From positions 1-40,894 of IMG/VR virus record IMGVR_UViG_3300048136_000214: 40,894 bases of DNA; one strand, written 5' to 3'. The translations under genes were made by a program, and so were the position numbers. Below, piece after piece: positions 23,798-32,420 of this stretch. The notes under the pieces were generated by a model, which saw only the letters and a list, made by a program, of their open reading frames with translations, was not told where the DNA came from and did no database searches. The stretch comes from a virus. Positions within the stretch are counted from its first letter, which is position 1, and each line of letters begins with the position of its first letter.

Positions 23798-25467
23798 AGA
23801 TTAAGTCTATAGAATTTAAAAATTTTGCATCTTATGGAAACTCTATTCAAAAAATAGAGTTTGAAGATAATAAGGCAGAATTACTTTTAACACTTGGAAA
23901 GAATGGCGAAGGTAAAACTACAATCGCGAATGCGATAGTATATGCCCTGTATGGAAAAGTAGAAGGTGTTAAAATGGCAGATCTTCCCAATAGAATCAAT
24001 AAAGAATTATGGGTAAGAATAGAACTTTATTGCAAAGGGACTAAGGTAGAGATTGAAAGAGGTTTAATGCCAAATAGATTTAAGGTTCTTTTAAATGGTG
24101 TAGAATTTGATAAAGCGGGTAAAAAGTCAGTTCAAGATTATTTAGAAGAAGAAATATTTGGAATTCCATACCATGTATTTAAAAATATAATTATTCTATC
24201 TGTAAATGATTTTAAGTCTTTTTTAACCATGACAAATCATGACAAAAGACAGATCATAGATAAAATGTTTGGTTTTTCTATTCTTAACGATATGCAAAAG
24301 CAAATTAAAGAAGAAAGAAGAGACCTTAAAATAGAATTAGATTCTTATGAAAAAGAACTAAATCAGCTTAGTGAAAATATCGTCTCAGTTAATATGAAGT
24401 TAAATCAGTTATTAGCAGAAGCAGATACTAAGAATAAAGAAGAAATAGAAGCTTTAAAAGAAAGCTTAAAAAGATATGACGCTAATAGGATTAAATTAGA
24501 AGAAGCAAGTTCTAAAGTTTCTGAAAAAATATCAAGCAATCAAGAAACTCTTCAAGAAAAACAATCTAATTATTCAAAGCTAAAATATGAATTAGACGAA
24601 TTGAAGAAAAAACTAGCGTTATATGAAAGCGATAAATGCCCAACATGTGAAGGTGAATTGACATCTTCTTTTCACCAAGAAAGAAAAAAGGAAATTGAAA
24701 ATAAAGCCAATACTCTTCCTTCTGAAATTGAAAAAGCAGAAAAATCTGTAACTTCCATTAAAGACGATATTGCAGATTTAAGAATTAAAGACAGGGCTAT
24801 TAACGATAAAGTTTCTACAATTAATACTAATATTAGAAATCTTAAAGGAGAACTTATTAAAATTAAGGATTCTTTAGGATCTAACAAAGACTTTTCTCAT
24901 CTAAGACAAATCATTGAAGATTTTGAAACTCAAGAAAAAGAAAAAGCTAATAAAAAGGATGAAACATCTGGAAGTTATAATTTCTTAGAAATCTTAGAAG
25001 AAGTTTTAGGAGAAGATGGTGTTAAGAATTTAGCTGTAAAAACTATTCTTCCAGGCCTTAACGCTAATATTGCAGCAATGGGACAAACGATGCACCTTCC
25101 ATTTCATATTAGATTTGACGAAAAATTCAATTGTTTAATAAATCACTTAGGTGAAGAAATTAATCCACTTACGCTTTCAACTGGTGAAAGAAAAAAAGCA
25201 GACTTTATAATTATAATAGCTATTATAAAAATACTTAAGTTAAGGTTTCCACAATTAAATCTATTATTTTTAGACGAGCTATTATCTTCAGTAGACGCAG
25301 ATGGAGTTCATAATATTCTTAAAATTTTATCACAAGTTATCAAAGATAGCAAGATTAATACGTTTGTAATTAATCACACAGTTCTTCCTCATGAACTATT
25401 CGATAAAAAAATACAAATTTATAGAGAGAACGGATTTTCCAAACTAGATATAGAAGTTATAGAATAA
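23794..25467 (+). CDS. 46: Recombination endonuclease subunit gp46 (Rad50-like)
   Basis: SMC-like ATPase partner of gp47. Walker A is GKNGEGKT (35-42). A long coiled coil is broken near residue 285 by the zinc hook CPTC. The ABC signature LSTGERKKAD and Walker B with D-loop (LLFLDELLSSVD) follow. At 557 residues it matches T4 gp46 (560). The zinc hook and both ATPase halves are intact. Confidence 0.93.
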   Translation: MKIKSIEFKNFASYGNSIQKIEFEDNKAELLLTLGKNGEGKTTIANAIVYALYGKVEGVKMADLPNRINKELWVRIELYCKGTKVEIERGLMPNRFKVLLNGVEFDKAGKKSVQDYLEEEIFGIPYHVFKNIIILSVNDFKSFLTMTNHDKRQIIDKMFGFSILNDMQKQIKEERRDLKIELDSYEKELNQLSENIVSVNMKLNQLLAEADTKNKEEIEALKESLKRYDANRIKLEEASSKVSEKISSNQETLQEKQSNYSKLKYELDELKKKLALYESDKCPTCEGELTSSFHQERKKEIENKANTLPSEIEKAEKSVTSIKDDIADLRIKDRAINDKVSTINTNIRNLKGELIKIKDSLGSNKDFSHLRQIIEDFETQEKEKANKKDETSGSYNFLEILEEVLGEDGVKNLAVKTILPGLNANIAAMGQTMHLPFHIRFDEKFNCLINHLGEEINPLTLSTGERKKADFIIIIAIIKILKLRFPQLNLLFLDELLSSVDADGVHNILKILSQVIKDSKINTFVINHTVLPHELFDKKIQIYRENGFSKLDIEVIE

Positions 25468-25468
25468 A

Positions 25469-25486
25469 GATATATAGTCTAAATAT
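25469..25486 (+). promoter_or_regulatory. Candidate late promoter (GATATATAGTCTA)
   Basis: The 13-mer GATATATAGTCTA begins 41 bases before the ATG at 25510. The identical 13-mer occurs at 36520, again 41 bases before a start codon. The resemblance is to the T4 late box TATAAATA. Confidence 0.6.
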
Positions 25487-25509
25487 TATAAAAAAACAGA
25501 AGTCCCGAT

Positions 25510-26865
25510 ATGAGACATAAGATATTAAAATATGATGACTATTTAGTAGAAGCTACAAAAGCCGATTCAGTAGATCCATCCATTACTAATCCTTCATTAA
25601 ATAGAGCAGCTCTTTTAATTGCAAAATTTGTAAATAAAAAGACAAAGAAAGACTTTAAGAAATTTCCATACACGATGTTTAGTGAGGTTGGTGGAGAAGA
25701 AAAACAAGGAATTATGTTTTATTCTAGTAAAGGAACAGAGTCCTTTATGGTAACATCAGCAACTGCTAAGAATCCAGGTATTGTAGGTTCTATAGTTTAT
25801 TTTTCAGATGCTGCAAATATTCAATCTGACTTTTCTATTTCATCTGAAACATTTCCAATTGTCAAATTAGTTGGAGAATTTGTTAGATTAATGGATAAAA
25901 AATACGCTGCATCTATACAGGAGTCAATGTTATTAGAAAGAAGAAAAAATAGAGCTTTTTCTAAAGAAGAGATTAAAATGATTGAAGCTAAATTATCATC
26001 TGGTATCGCAGTAAATAAAATAGCAGATGAATTAGAAGTTCCTTACTCTTCTATCATGAACATTAAGAAAGGACAGCAGGTTAAAGTTAAGCCTTCTCCA
26101 ATGGAGACAAAAAATGAAGCGACACTTGACGATAAAGTAAAATATCTAGAAGAGACTATGGAAGATATTTACGAAATATCAAGAAGAGTTGCGGCTGGTG
26201 CATTTAACTCTCTATTTATTTCAGGTAGAGCGGGTACGGGTAAAACATATAATGTAGAAAGAGCAATGAAAGATGAAGGTCTTGTCGATGAAGAAGACTA
26301 TGTACTAGTATCTGGTGCTGCATCTGTAATTATGATGTATAAGAAATTTTACCAATATAGAAATAAAACATTAATCTTTGATGATTGTGACGCAGTATTT
26401 AGAGATGAAAACGGTAGAAACCTAATGAAAGCAGCTTTAGATACAAAGAAAATAAGAAAGATTTCTTATTTAAAAAAGACTAAAGCAGTATACGATCCTA
26501 AAGACGTAAGCCCTGAAGAAGCATTTAATTTAGAAGAAAATGGAATTGTTCCTAATTCATTTGAATTCTCAGGAAGAGTGATATTTATTTCAAACTTAGC
26601 AAAAGATAAAGCAGATCCAGATGGAGCAATCAGATCAAGGTCAATTTTAGTTGACGTTAATCCAGATGATGCAACCTTGATGGAAAGAATGGAAAGATTA
26701 TTACCTCACTTAGAACCTACAGAAATGCCACTTGAGGAGAAAAGAGAAATATATGAATTTATGAAAAATGCAAATGATGTTTCTATGAGAACATTTGTTA
26801 AAGCGGCTGGTTTAAAAATGTCAGGTCTACCAAATTGGGAAAGAGCAGCAAGAAGATACCTATAA
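25510..26865 (+). CDS. AAA+ ATPase with capsid-targeting-like N terminus (451 aa)
   Basis: The N terminus MRHKILKYDDYLVEATK looks like the packaged-protein signals and has a consensus prohead-protease site L12-V-E14/A15. Residues 20-140 form an uncharacterised domain. Residues 150-190 look like a helix-turn-helix (IADELEVPYSSIMNIKKG). An AAA+ module follows, with Walker A GRAGTGKT (239-246), Walker B LIFDDCDAVF near 290, a sensor region GRVIFISN and an arginine pair RSRS. A candidate late promoter lies 41 bases upstream. I do not know the T4 counterpart. A late, possibly packaged DNA- or protein-remodelling ATPase is the inference. Confidence 0.8.
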   Translation: MRHKILKYDDYLVEATKADSVDPSITNPSLNRAALLIAKFVNKKTKKDFKKFPYTMFSEVGGEEKQGIMFYSSKGTESFMVTSATAKNPGIVGSIVYFSDAANIQSDFSISSETFPIVKLVGEFVRLMDKKYAASIQESMLLERRKNRAFSKEEIKMIEAKLSSGIAVNKIADELEVPYSSIMNIKKGQQVKVKPSPMETKNEATLDDKVKYLEETMEDIYEISRRVAAGAFNSLFISGRAGTGKTYNVERAMKDEGLVDEEDYVLVSGAASVIMMYKKFYQYRNKTLIFDDCDAVFRDENGRNLMKAALDTKKIRKISYLKKTKAVYDPKDVSPEEAFNLEENGIVPNSFEFSGRVIFISNLAKDKADPDGAIRSRSILVDVNPDDATLMERMERLLPHLEPTEMPLEEKREIYEFMKNANDVSMRTFVKAAGLKMSGLPNWERAARRYL

Positions 26866-26868
26866 TAA

Positions 26869-27774
26869 ATGGCAACATATAATCTTAAATATAATTCTGA
26901 CGACGCGATAATTAGACACATTATAATCGGTCTTTTAGCTGATTTAAATAATAAGGTCTGGTTCCAGCGACAAGTAGATAAAGATACTAGAAAAGACATA
27001 GACGTTCCTTTCTATTATTCAATTACAGGAGACGATCAATTTCTAAGAGATAATTTTTTATTTACAACTCCAACCGGAGAAGACTGTTACCCAGATCCTG
27101 GGTTTGCAGATGGAAATTACGATGTAGTTCCAAGAGGAGTTGCAAGAATATCTTCTATTTCTATAGATTCTTCTAAGCTTGTAAATAGAAGAATTATGGG
27201 AGAATACACAAGACTAGATCAAGAAGGATCTCTTCAGTCATATTCTTCTGAATTTGAAATGATACCTATAACACTAAACTTTGACATTGAAGTCTTAGTG
27301 TCTTCGACATTAGACGCATTAAAGATCACTGAAATGATAATCAAAAGATTATACAAATCTAATTACTTTAATGTTGAAGTTGGACATCTAGACGAAGGAA
27401 CATATAGACTAGCATCTTATTATGCTCTTCCAGACGACTATACTGTTGAAAGTCCTATTGATTTTGGATTTGACGATAAAGATAAGTATAACATTACGTT
27501 TCCAATTGAAGTTAACTCATTTATTCCTTCATTCTCAAACACACCTGATGGAGGAGCTGGAACTGGAGGCGAAGCAGGAACAGGAGGAAGTGTATCTTAT
27601 GGGCCAAATGGAGCTAGACACTATGGTGGAGGTGGAAACTCTGAATTTCATTCAGGTAATAGAATGTTTGAAATTAAACAAAAGTCTATTACTTCCAACC
27701 GGGGAGAATCTCAGAACAAGCAAATTCAAGCAAAAGAAGACGACCCTAACATAATTGACGAAAACGACATATAA
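26869..27774 (+). CDS. 15: Tail sheath stabilizer / tail terminator (gp15-like)
   Basis: In T4, gp15 caps the tail and joins it to the head. The N-terminal pattern DLNNKVWFQRQVDKDTRKDI followed by VPFYYS, and the central MIPITLNFDIEVLVSSTLDA followed by a helix and FNVEV, follow the layout of T4 gp15 (FSNIQIKRQL, then PITYAS, then a YELSIFTRYEDDM-like segment). At 301 residues it is near T4 gp15 (272). The C-terminal third is a glycine-rich, probably disordered tail. The start is 3 bases after the AAA+ gene stop. The call is moderate, from pattern comparison. Confidence 0.65.
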   Translation: MATYNLKYNSDDAIIRHIIIGLLADLNNKVWFQRQVDKDTRKDIDVPFYYSITGDDQFLRDNFLFTTPTGEDCYPDPGFADGNYDVVPRGVARISSISIDSSKLVNRRIMGEYTRLDQEGSLQSYSSEFEMIPITLNFDIEVLVSSTLDALKITEMIIKRLYKSNYFNVEVGHLDEGTYRLASYYALPDDYTVESPIDFGFDDKDKYNITFPIEVNSFIPSFSNTPDGGAGTGGEAGTGGSVSYGPNGARHYGGGGNSEFHSGNRMFEIKQKSITSNRGESQNKQIQAKEDDPNIIDENDI

Positions 27775-27778
27775 TACA

Positions 27779-27790
27779 GATATATACATA
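27779..27790 (+). promoter_or_regulatory. Candidate late promoter (GATATATACATA)
   Basis: GATATATAC starts 40 bases before the ATG at 27819, matching the spacing seen at 25469 and 36520. Confidence 0.5.
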
Positions 27791-27818
27791 AATAATAAAA
27801 AATTAAATAAATAATAAA

Positions 27819-28571
27819 ATGGCAAACATATTAGCTCCTTTCGTAAAAATTGAAGAATCTTTTCAATTCTATTTAAATGGTAGAACTTACGAAATAAAAG
27901 AAAATAACGTTGAAATTATTGAAAATCCTAAAAATTCAAATTTGCTATCTGCTATTTCTGCATTTGAAAGCTTTGAGTTTTTAAACGAAACCGTAAGATG
28001 GTATCACGGATCTTCTAAATTTATTTACAACATTGAAGAAGGTAAATTTTACAACAATAACACTGAGATTTTAGAATCTTTTTCTAACTTCGCATTAACT
28101 AGCGGTTTAGTTAGATACGAAAATAAAAATAAAGCTGAGTTATTTGAAAGTCTTTCCTCTATCATGGAAAACTTTATGATAGTAGATTTCGCTACTACAT
28201 ACAAGAAAGGAGGTGTCACCGTTGATTTATTTAAATTAGATGAAAATCTGTTTATTTCAAGATACAACGAAGACACCAAATTATCTAAATTTTTCTCAGC
28301 ATCTGCTAATGAAGCCGTAGAATATATTAAAGATGAAACATCTGAAGATGCATCTCCGGTCGTAATGGAAATGTTAGAAGGAGAATTAGCAGAAGAAGCA
28401 AAAAAATCTGAAGAGATTTCTAAATATGAAGATATGATTTCTTTCTTAAAAGACCAAAGAGGTTTATTAGCTGAAGCTGATAAATCAATTGAAGAAATTA
28501 AAGAAGCTGATTCTTTAATCAATTCTGAAATTAAATCTTGGGAAGAAAAGATTGAAGCATTAAAGGCATAA
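27819..28571 (+). CDS. Unknown late protein with C-terminal coiled coil (250 aa)
   Basis: No family recognised. Residues 1-150 look mixed alpha/beta with many aromatic residues. Residues 165-250 are strongly acidic and helical, ending in a probable coiled coil. It has a candidate late promoter 40 bases upstream and a terminator 22 bases downstream, so it may be a one-gene late unit. A structural or assembly role is inferred from this context and from its position between gp15 and gp55. Confidence 0.7.
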   Translation: MANILAPFVKIEESFQFYLNGRTYEIKENNVEIIENPKNSNLLSAISAFESFEFLNETVRWYHGSSKFIYNIEEGKFYNNNTEILESFSNFALTSGLVRYENKNKAELFESLSSIMENFMIVDFATTYKKGGVTVDLFKLDENLFISRYNEDTKLSKFFSASANEAVEYIKDETSEDASPVVMEMLEGELAEEAKKSEEISKYEDMISFLKDQRGLLAEADKSIEEIKEADSLINSEIKSWEEKIEALKA

Positions 28572-28593
28572 TACGTATCATCGAATTATAAAG

Positions 28594-28616
28594 AAGGGAC
28601 CATCGGTCCCTTTTTT
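28594..28616 (+). terminator. Intrinsic terminator
   Basis: AAGGGACC (28594-28601) pairs with GGTCCCTT (28605-28612) around the 3-base loop ATC and continues into a T run to 28616. Confidence 0.87.
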
Positions 28617-28642
28617 AGGTAATAAACTTTTTAACATTTGAG

Positions 28643-28660
28643 AGTATAATCTCTATAAAT
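28643..28660 (+). promoter_or_regulatory. Candidate promoter upstream of gp55
   Basis: AGTATAAT (28643-28650) is followed by TATAAAT (28654-28660), the core of the T4 late box. AGTATAAT also occurs before the genes at 7244, 10242 and 30777. Which element is used cannot be decided by eye. Confidence 0.4.
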
Positions 28661-28674
28661 AAACAATATGCATT

Positions 28675-29058
28675 GTGGCTAAAAGAAGAAAATCAAAAAA
28701 CTATCTAAATAATAGAGATCTTTACGATCAAATGGTTCTTTCTAAAGAGCAAGATAAATTAACCAGAGACGCAGAAAAAATGTTAATTCTTCTCGCAGAA
28801 AAGGCAATTAACCGTATGAAATATGTAAGCGAAGACGACAGAAACGATTGTCTACAGTTTGCTATTTTAGATCTTTTAAAATATTGGAGAAATTTTAATC
28901 CAAAATATCCAAACGCATTTGCCTATTTTACGGAAATAGCAAAAAGAGGTTATGCAAAGGGATGGAATAAGATTCACCCTCAAAAATATAAAGGAACTTT
29001 ATCCATAGACAAGGGATCAGGTAACTCTGAAAATCAAACAGGAATTTACAGTATCTAA
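28675..29058 (+). CDS. 55: Late transcription sigma factor (gp55-like)
   Basis: A divergent sigma factor that directs host RNA polymerase to late promoters. The order of motifs follows T4 gp55: YLNNRDLYDQMV (T4 YVNNKELL), a helix pair, then FNPKYPNAFAYFTEIAKRGY (T4 KYKNPHAYITQACFNAF) and a basic KIHPQKYKG end. At 127 residues it is shorter than T4 gp55 (185) and lacks the T4 C-terminal clamp-binding tail. The start is GTG at 28675. An ATG at 28668 in another frame encodes only MHCG before a stop overlapping this start, a possible coupling device. The last base of its stop is the first base of the gp4 ATG. Confidence 0.8.
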   Translation: MAKRRKSKNYLNNRDLYDQMVLSKEQDKLTRDAEKMLILLAEKAINRMKYVSEDDRNDCLQFAILDLLKYWRNFNPKYPNAFAYFTEIAKRGYAKGWNKIHPQKYKGTLSIDKGSGNSENQTGIYSI

Positions 29059-29546
29059 TGTCAATAAAGAATGTTAAACCAACTAAAAATTCAGGATTTA
29101 ATCAAGGTTATTTTAAACCTAATAATCCTTCTAAATATGCAGGACCTACTCCTATCATATATAGAAGTTCCTGGGAACGTAAGTTTATGATGTGGTGTGA
29201 CAAAAATGAAAAAGTAAGTATGTGGTCAAGTGAACCAGTTGAAATACCCTATTGGTCAAGGCAAGATTCTACTAAAAGAAAATATTATCCTGATTTTTAT
29301 TTTAAAGCAATTCAACCCGATGACAGTGTTAAAGAATATTTAGTAGAAATTAAACCAAAACAACAAATTCAGAAGCCTGAACCACCTAAGGTAAATTCTA
29401 AAAAAGCACTAAAATCTTATAAGTTTTTGGCTGAGCAATACGTTAAAAATATGGATAAATATAATGCAGCTAAAGAATTCTGTTCTCAGCGAAATTGGAA
29501 TTTTATAGTATTAACAGAAGAAACAATAATCAATGGATTACATTAA
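29058..29546 (+). CDS. 4: Head completion nuclease (gp4-like)
   Basis: T4 gp4 completes heads after packaging. The match runs along the protein: PIIYRSSWERKFMMWCDKNEKV (T4 ITYRSNWEKFFFEWLDKN), SSEPVEIPYW, then YYPDFYF and EYLVEIKPK. The D in PDFYF and E-x-K in VEIKP form a PD-(D/E)XK-type nuclease site. At 162 residues it is near T4 gp4 (150). The start overlaps the gp55 stop, so the two are co-translated. Confidence 0.88.
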   Translation: MSIKNVKPTKNSGFNQGYFKPNNPSKYAGPTPIIYRSSWERKFMMWCDKNEKVSMWSSEPVEIPYWSRQDSTKRKYYPDFYFKAIQPDDSVKEYLVEIKPKQQIQKPEPPKVNSKKALKSYKFLAEQYVKNMDKYNAAKEFCSQRNWNFIVLTEETIINGLH

Positions 29547-29564
29547 ACATATAAATTTTAAAAC

Positions 29565-30137
29565 ATGATAGCAGTATTTGATGATTTTATACAAGACGAA
29601 CAATTATTAAAAGACATTTTAAAAGAAGGAGATAACTTTTATGTTCCAACAGGGGATTATAAATATTGGAAAGGATGGTGGAATAAACCTGCCGCAAATA
29701 TTAAGCAAAGATTGGCAGAATATATCTGGAAAGATAATCTTCCAGTTAAATTAAACATGGAAGTTAATGGATTTGAATATTGGACGGGTTTACAAACCGC
29801 AGCAGAAGATGGTAGAAGAAATTATTTAGAACTACACTTTGACGATGACGTACAGTATAGACAAAAAACGGGAAATAGAATGTTTCCAGTTTTAGGATGT
29901 GTTTACTATCCACCTGGTTTTGATTTTAAAGGAGGAGATTTACACATTTATACAGACGGAGAAGAAAACACACCAGAGGTTATTAAAACAAGACCAAATA
30001 GATTAGTTATTTTTAACCCAGGTGAAGTTGTTCACGGAGTTGACACTGTAATTGAAGGAAAAAGAGGAGCAATTGCAATAAATGTATGGGCGGAAGAGCC
30101 ATGGTCAGTTGGCCAAGGTTTTATAAAAGTTGAATAA
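29565..30137 (+). CDS. 2-oxoglutarate/Fe(II)-dependent oxygenase
   Basis: The iron triad is visible as H91-x-D93 (LHFDDD) and H157 (VVHGVD), with R167 placed to bind 2-oxoglutarate. The surrounding segments GCVYYPPGFDFKGGDLHIYT and RPNRLVIFNPGE are typical of the prolyl-hydroxylase-like 2OG fold. At 190 residues it is a single domain. Such enzymes are common in T4-like phages but their substrates are generally unknown: a structural protein and a modified base are both possible. It lies between gp4 and a gp2-like gene, so it is probably expressed late. Confidence 0.88.
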   Translation: MIAVFDDFIQDEQLLKDILKEGDNFYVPTGDYKYWKGWWNKPAANIKQRLAEYIWKDNLPVKLNMEVNGFEYWTGLQTAAEDGRRNYLELHFDDDVQYRQKTGNRMFPVLGCVYYPPGFDFKGGDLHIYTDGEENTPEVIKTRPNRLVIFNPGEVVHGVDTVIEGKRGAIAINVWAEEPWSVGQGFIKVE

Positions 30138-30146
30138 TCAGGATTA

Positions 30147-30743
30147 ATGGGCTACATTAAGGAAGAAATTAAAAAATTGGTAAAGGGTAAGGGTAAGGCT
30201 AAAGCGTCTAAGGAATCTTTATCTTGGTTCGAAGATAGTCTTAATGATAGAAAGAATAAATCTGTTATGCCAATAAGGTCTAGGTTTATTCCAGGTAAAA
30301 TGTATATTTTTGAATATAGCCCAATTACTGAAGGTATTCCATGGTATGATGATAATCCTATTGTTTTGGCATTAGACCCGTATGACGGAGATGATATAGG
30401 AATAAATGTTTCCATGTTACCTCCTAAGTTTAGAGAACAATTTTTAGATGAAATATATGACAGATATCAATCTACAATAAAAAGAGCTTCAAAGACGGAT
30501 AATGCTAAAAATCAACGAGGATTATTAACATTTTCATATCAAGGAGCTAAGGCATATTTAGAGCAACGTGGATATGATTTTGCAATTAGAAGATATAAAC
30601 CTTCTAGAAAATCAAATCAGGCAGTGATTGCATATAAAGATTGGTGTAAAATAGCTATTTGTGATTTTAATTCTTTAAATGGAATAACAAAAAATGAGCT
30701 AAATAGATTATTTGAAGATCATCGTAGAAAGAAGAATATATAA
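30147..30743 (+). CDS. DNA end protector-like protein (gp2-like)
   Basis: In T4, gp2 binds the packaged DNA ends and protects them from RecBCD. The central pattern FIPGKMYIFEYSP, then PWYDDNPIVLALD and GINVSMLPPKFREQFLDEIY resembles the conserved block of phage proteins annotated as gp2 or DNA end protector. In T4 genes 2 and 4 are also neighbours. The N terminus is lysine-rich, fitting DNA contact. At 198 residues it is shorter than T4 gp2 (274). Identification is by pattern memory and context, so moderate. Confidence 0.6.
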   Translation: MGYIKEEIKKLVKGKGKAKASKESLSWFEDSLNDRKNKSVMPIRSRFIPGKMYIFEYSPITEGIPWYDDNPIVLALDPYDGDDIGINVSMLPPKFREQFLDEIYDRYQSTIKRASKTDNAKNQRGLLTFSYQGAKAYLEQRGYDFAIRRYKPSRKSNQAVIAYKDWCKIAICDFNSLNGITKNELNRLFEDHRRKKNI

Positions 30744-30757
30744 AGAGAAAGTATAAT
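30735..30757 (+). promoter_or_regulatory. Candidate promoters before the portal gene
   Basis: AATATATAA begins 42 bases before the ATG at 30777, matching the late-box spacing. AGTATAAT (30750-30757) also lies in the same interval, so early and late boxes may overlap here. Confidence 0.45.
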
Positions 30758-30776
30758 ACAATTGTAAATTTAACAC

Positions 30777-32372
30777 ATGGCAGGTTTTATAGAAAGAAAT
30801 GGACCATTAAGTACCGGTAAAAGACCGTTCACCTTAAGTGATACACTAAAAAGACTCTCGTCTTTTGGAATGTATTACGATGATTTAGTCTTAAGGCAGT
30901 CTCAGGCAATAGGTCCAGTAGAAGATGAATTTGGATATGGCCAAATGAATCAAATGGGTCTAGACGACGATAATATGTATGGCGCATTCGCCGCATTATC
31001 GATGGCAGACACCAACATGAGAAAAAATATTCCTTTCTTTGATCAAGGCTATGAAGGTAAAAGAGACGAATTAAGAAGATTTTCAACTCATGACGAAATA
31101 GAAGATATATTAGATATTTTATGTGATGAGTCTATCGTATATGATAATAAAAACTTTATTGGAAATCCAGAACTTATTGGAATGGATGTTTCTGAAGAAG
31201 TTACTAAATATTTAAATAAATCTTTTAGGGATATTTACCAATACTTTGGTTTTAATCAAGATCAATCAGCATGGTACTTCTTTAGAAAATTCTTAATTGA
31301 TGGTTATCTTTCTTTTGAAATTATTTATAGCCCTGAGCAAGATCAGATTATAGGATTTAAAGAAATAGATCCTATTACATTAATGCCAGGTTATAATAAA
31401 GATGACGGTAAAAAGGTATGGGTTCAATTTAAAGACGATCCGGTTAAGGAGAGGGTCCTATATGATTCACAGATCATCTATCTTTCTTATTCTTCAATAA
31501 CCACTGCATCTAGGGTAAGTTACTTAGAAAGACTCGTAAGAGCCTTTAACTTGATGAGAATTATGGAACATACTAGAGTTATCTGGGCAGTTACTAATTC
31601 TTCGTATAGAATGAAGTTTATTATTCCTGTTGGTGGTAAATCTAAAACAAGAGCAAAACAATCTCTTGCACAATTAATGGGTAATTATAAAGAAGTTGTA
31701 GACTTTGATTGGGATTCAGCTACATTAGCGACTAATGGAAAACCAATGCTTCAATTTAACAAAGAATATTGGTTACCATCTAAAGAAGGAGAATCTCCAG
31801 AGATTGAAACTTTAGGAGGAGACGGTCCTGAATTATCAGATACAGAAGCACTTAAATATTTCAATGATAAATTAAAAATGGTTTCTAAAATACCATTCAA
31901 TAGATTTATGTATGAAGACGGTGGAGGTGACTTTAATCTAGCAGCCGATGGTATGATTAGAGATGAAATTAAGTTTTCTAAATTTATCAAAAGATTACGT
32001 TCTTCTTTCCAAGAAATTTTAGTAAAACCACTATGGTTACAAATGTGTCTTAAGTTTCCTGAATTTAAAGATGATGCAGGGTTTAGAACTCAAATAGCTA
32101 TTCAATTTAATGAAGAGAATATGTTTGCTGAATTAAAGCAGATGGAAATCATGGAGAAACGATTAGACTTTATATCTACAATGCAAGATTCTCTAATGAA
32201 AACAGATCCAGTTACCATGGAAGAAATGCCATACTTCGATATGGAATTCTTAGTCGATAGATACTTGAAATTATCACCCGACGATAAAGCAGCTAATTTA
32301 TCATATAGACAAAGACAGGCTAAAGAAGATGCAGAAGAACCAGAGGTAGATCCAATGGACATGGGCTTCTAG
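30777..32372 (+). CDS. 20: Portal vertex protein (gp20)
   Basis: Dodecameric portal for DNA packaging and head-tail joining. At 531 residues it matches T4 gp20 (524). Family-like segments include DEIEDILDILCDESIVYD (T4-type EIDAAIDEIVNE region), WYFFRKFLIDGYLSFEIIY, a PITLMPGY stretch, and the helical WAVTNSSYRMKFIIPVG region followed by the LPSKEGESPEIETLGG crown segment. Context agrees: it is followed by core, protease/scaffold and capsid genes in the T4 order 20-67/68-21-22-23. Confidence 0.92.
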   Translation: MAGFIERNGPLSTGKRPFTLSDTLKRLSSFGMYYDDLVLRQSQAIGPVEDEFGYGQMNQMGLDDDNMYGAFAALSMADTNMRKNIPFFDQGYEGKRDELRRFSTHDEIEDILDILCDESIVYDNKNFIGNPELIGMDVSEEVTKYLNKSFRDIYQYFGFNQDQSAWYFFRKFLIDGYLSFEIIYSPEQDQIIGFKEIDPITLMPGYNKDDGKKVWVQFKDDPVKERVLYDSQIIYLSYSSITTASRVSYLERLVRAFNLMRIMEHTRVIWAVTNSSYRMKFIIPVGGKSKTRAKQSLAQLMGNYKEVVDFDWDSATLATNGKPMLQFNKEYWLPSKEGESPEIETLGGDGPELSDTEALKYFNDKLKMVSKIPFNRFMYEDGGGDFNLAADGMIRDEIKFSKFIKRLRSSFQEILVKPLWLQMCLKFPEFKDDAGFRTQIAIQFNEENMFAELKQMEIMEKRLDFISTMQDSLMKTDPVTMEEMPYFDMEFLVDRYLKLSPDDKAANLSYRQRQAKEDAEEPEVDPMDMGF

Positions 32373-32378
32373 AAAAAG

Positions 32379-32387
32379 AATATATAA
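32379..32387 (+). promoter_or_regulatory. Candidate late promoter (AATATATAA)
   Basis: It begins 42 bases before the ATG at 32421 but only 15 before the GTG at 32394. The spacing seen at other late boxes (40-42) therefore favours the ATG as start. Confidence 0.45.
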
Positions 32388-32420
32388 TCAATAGTGAAAA
32401 TAAATGAATCATATACTGAA

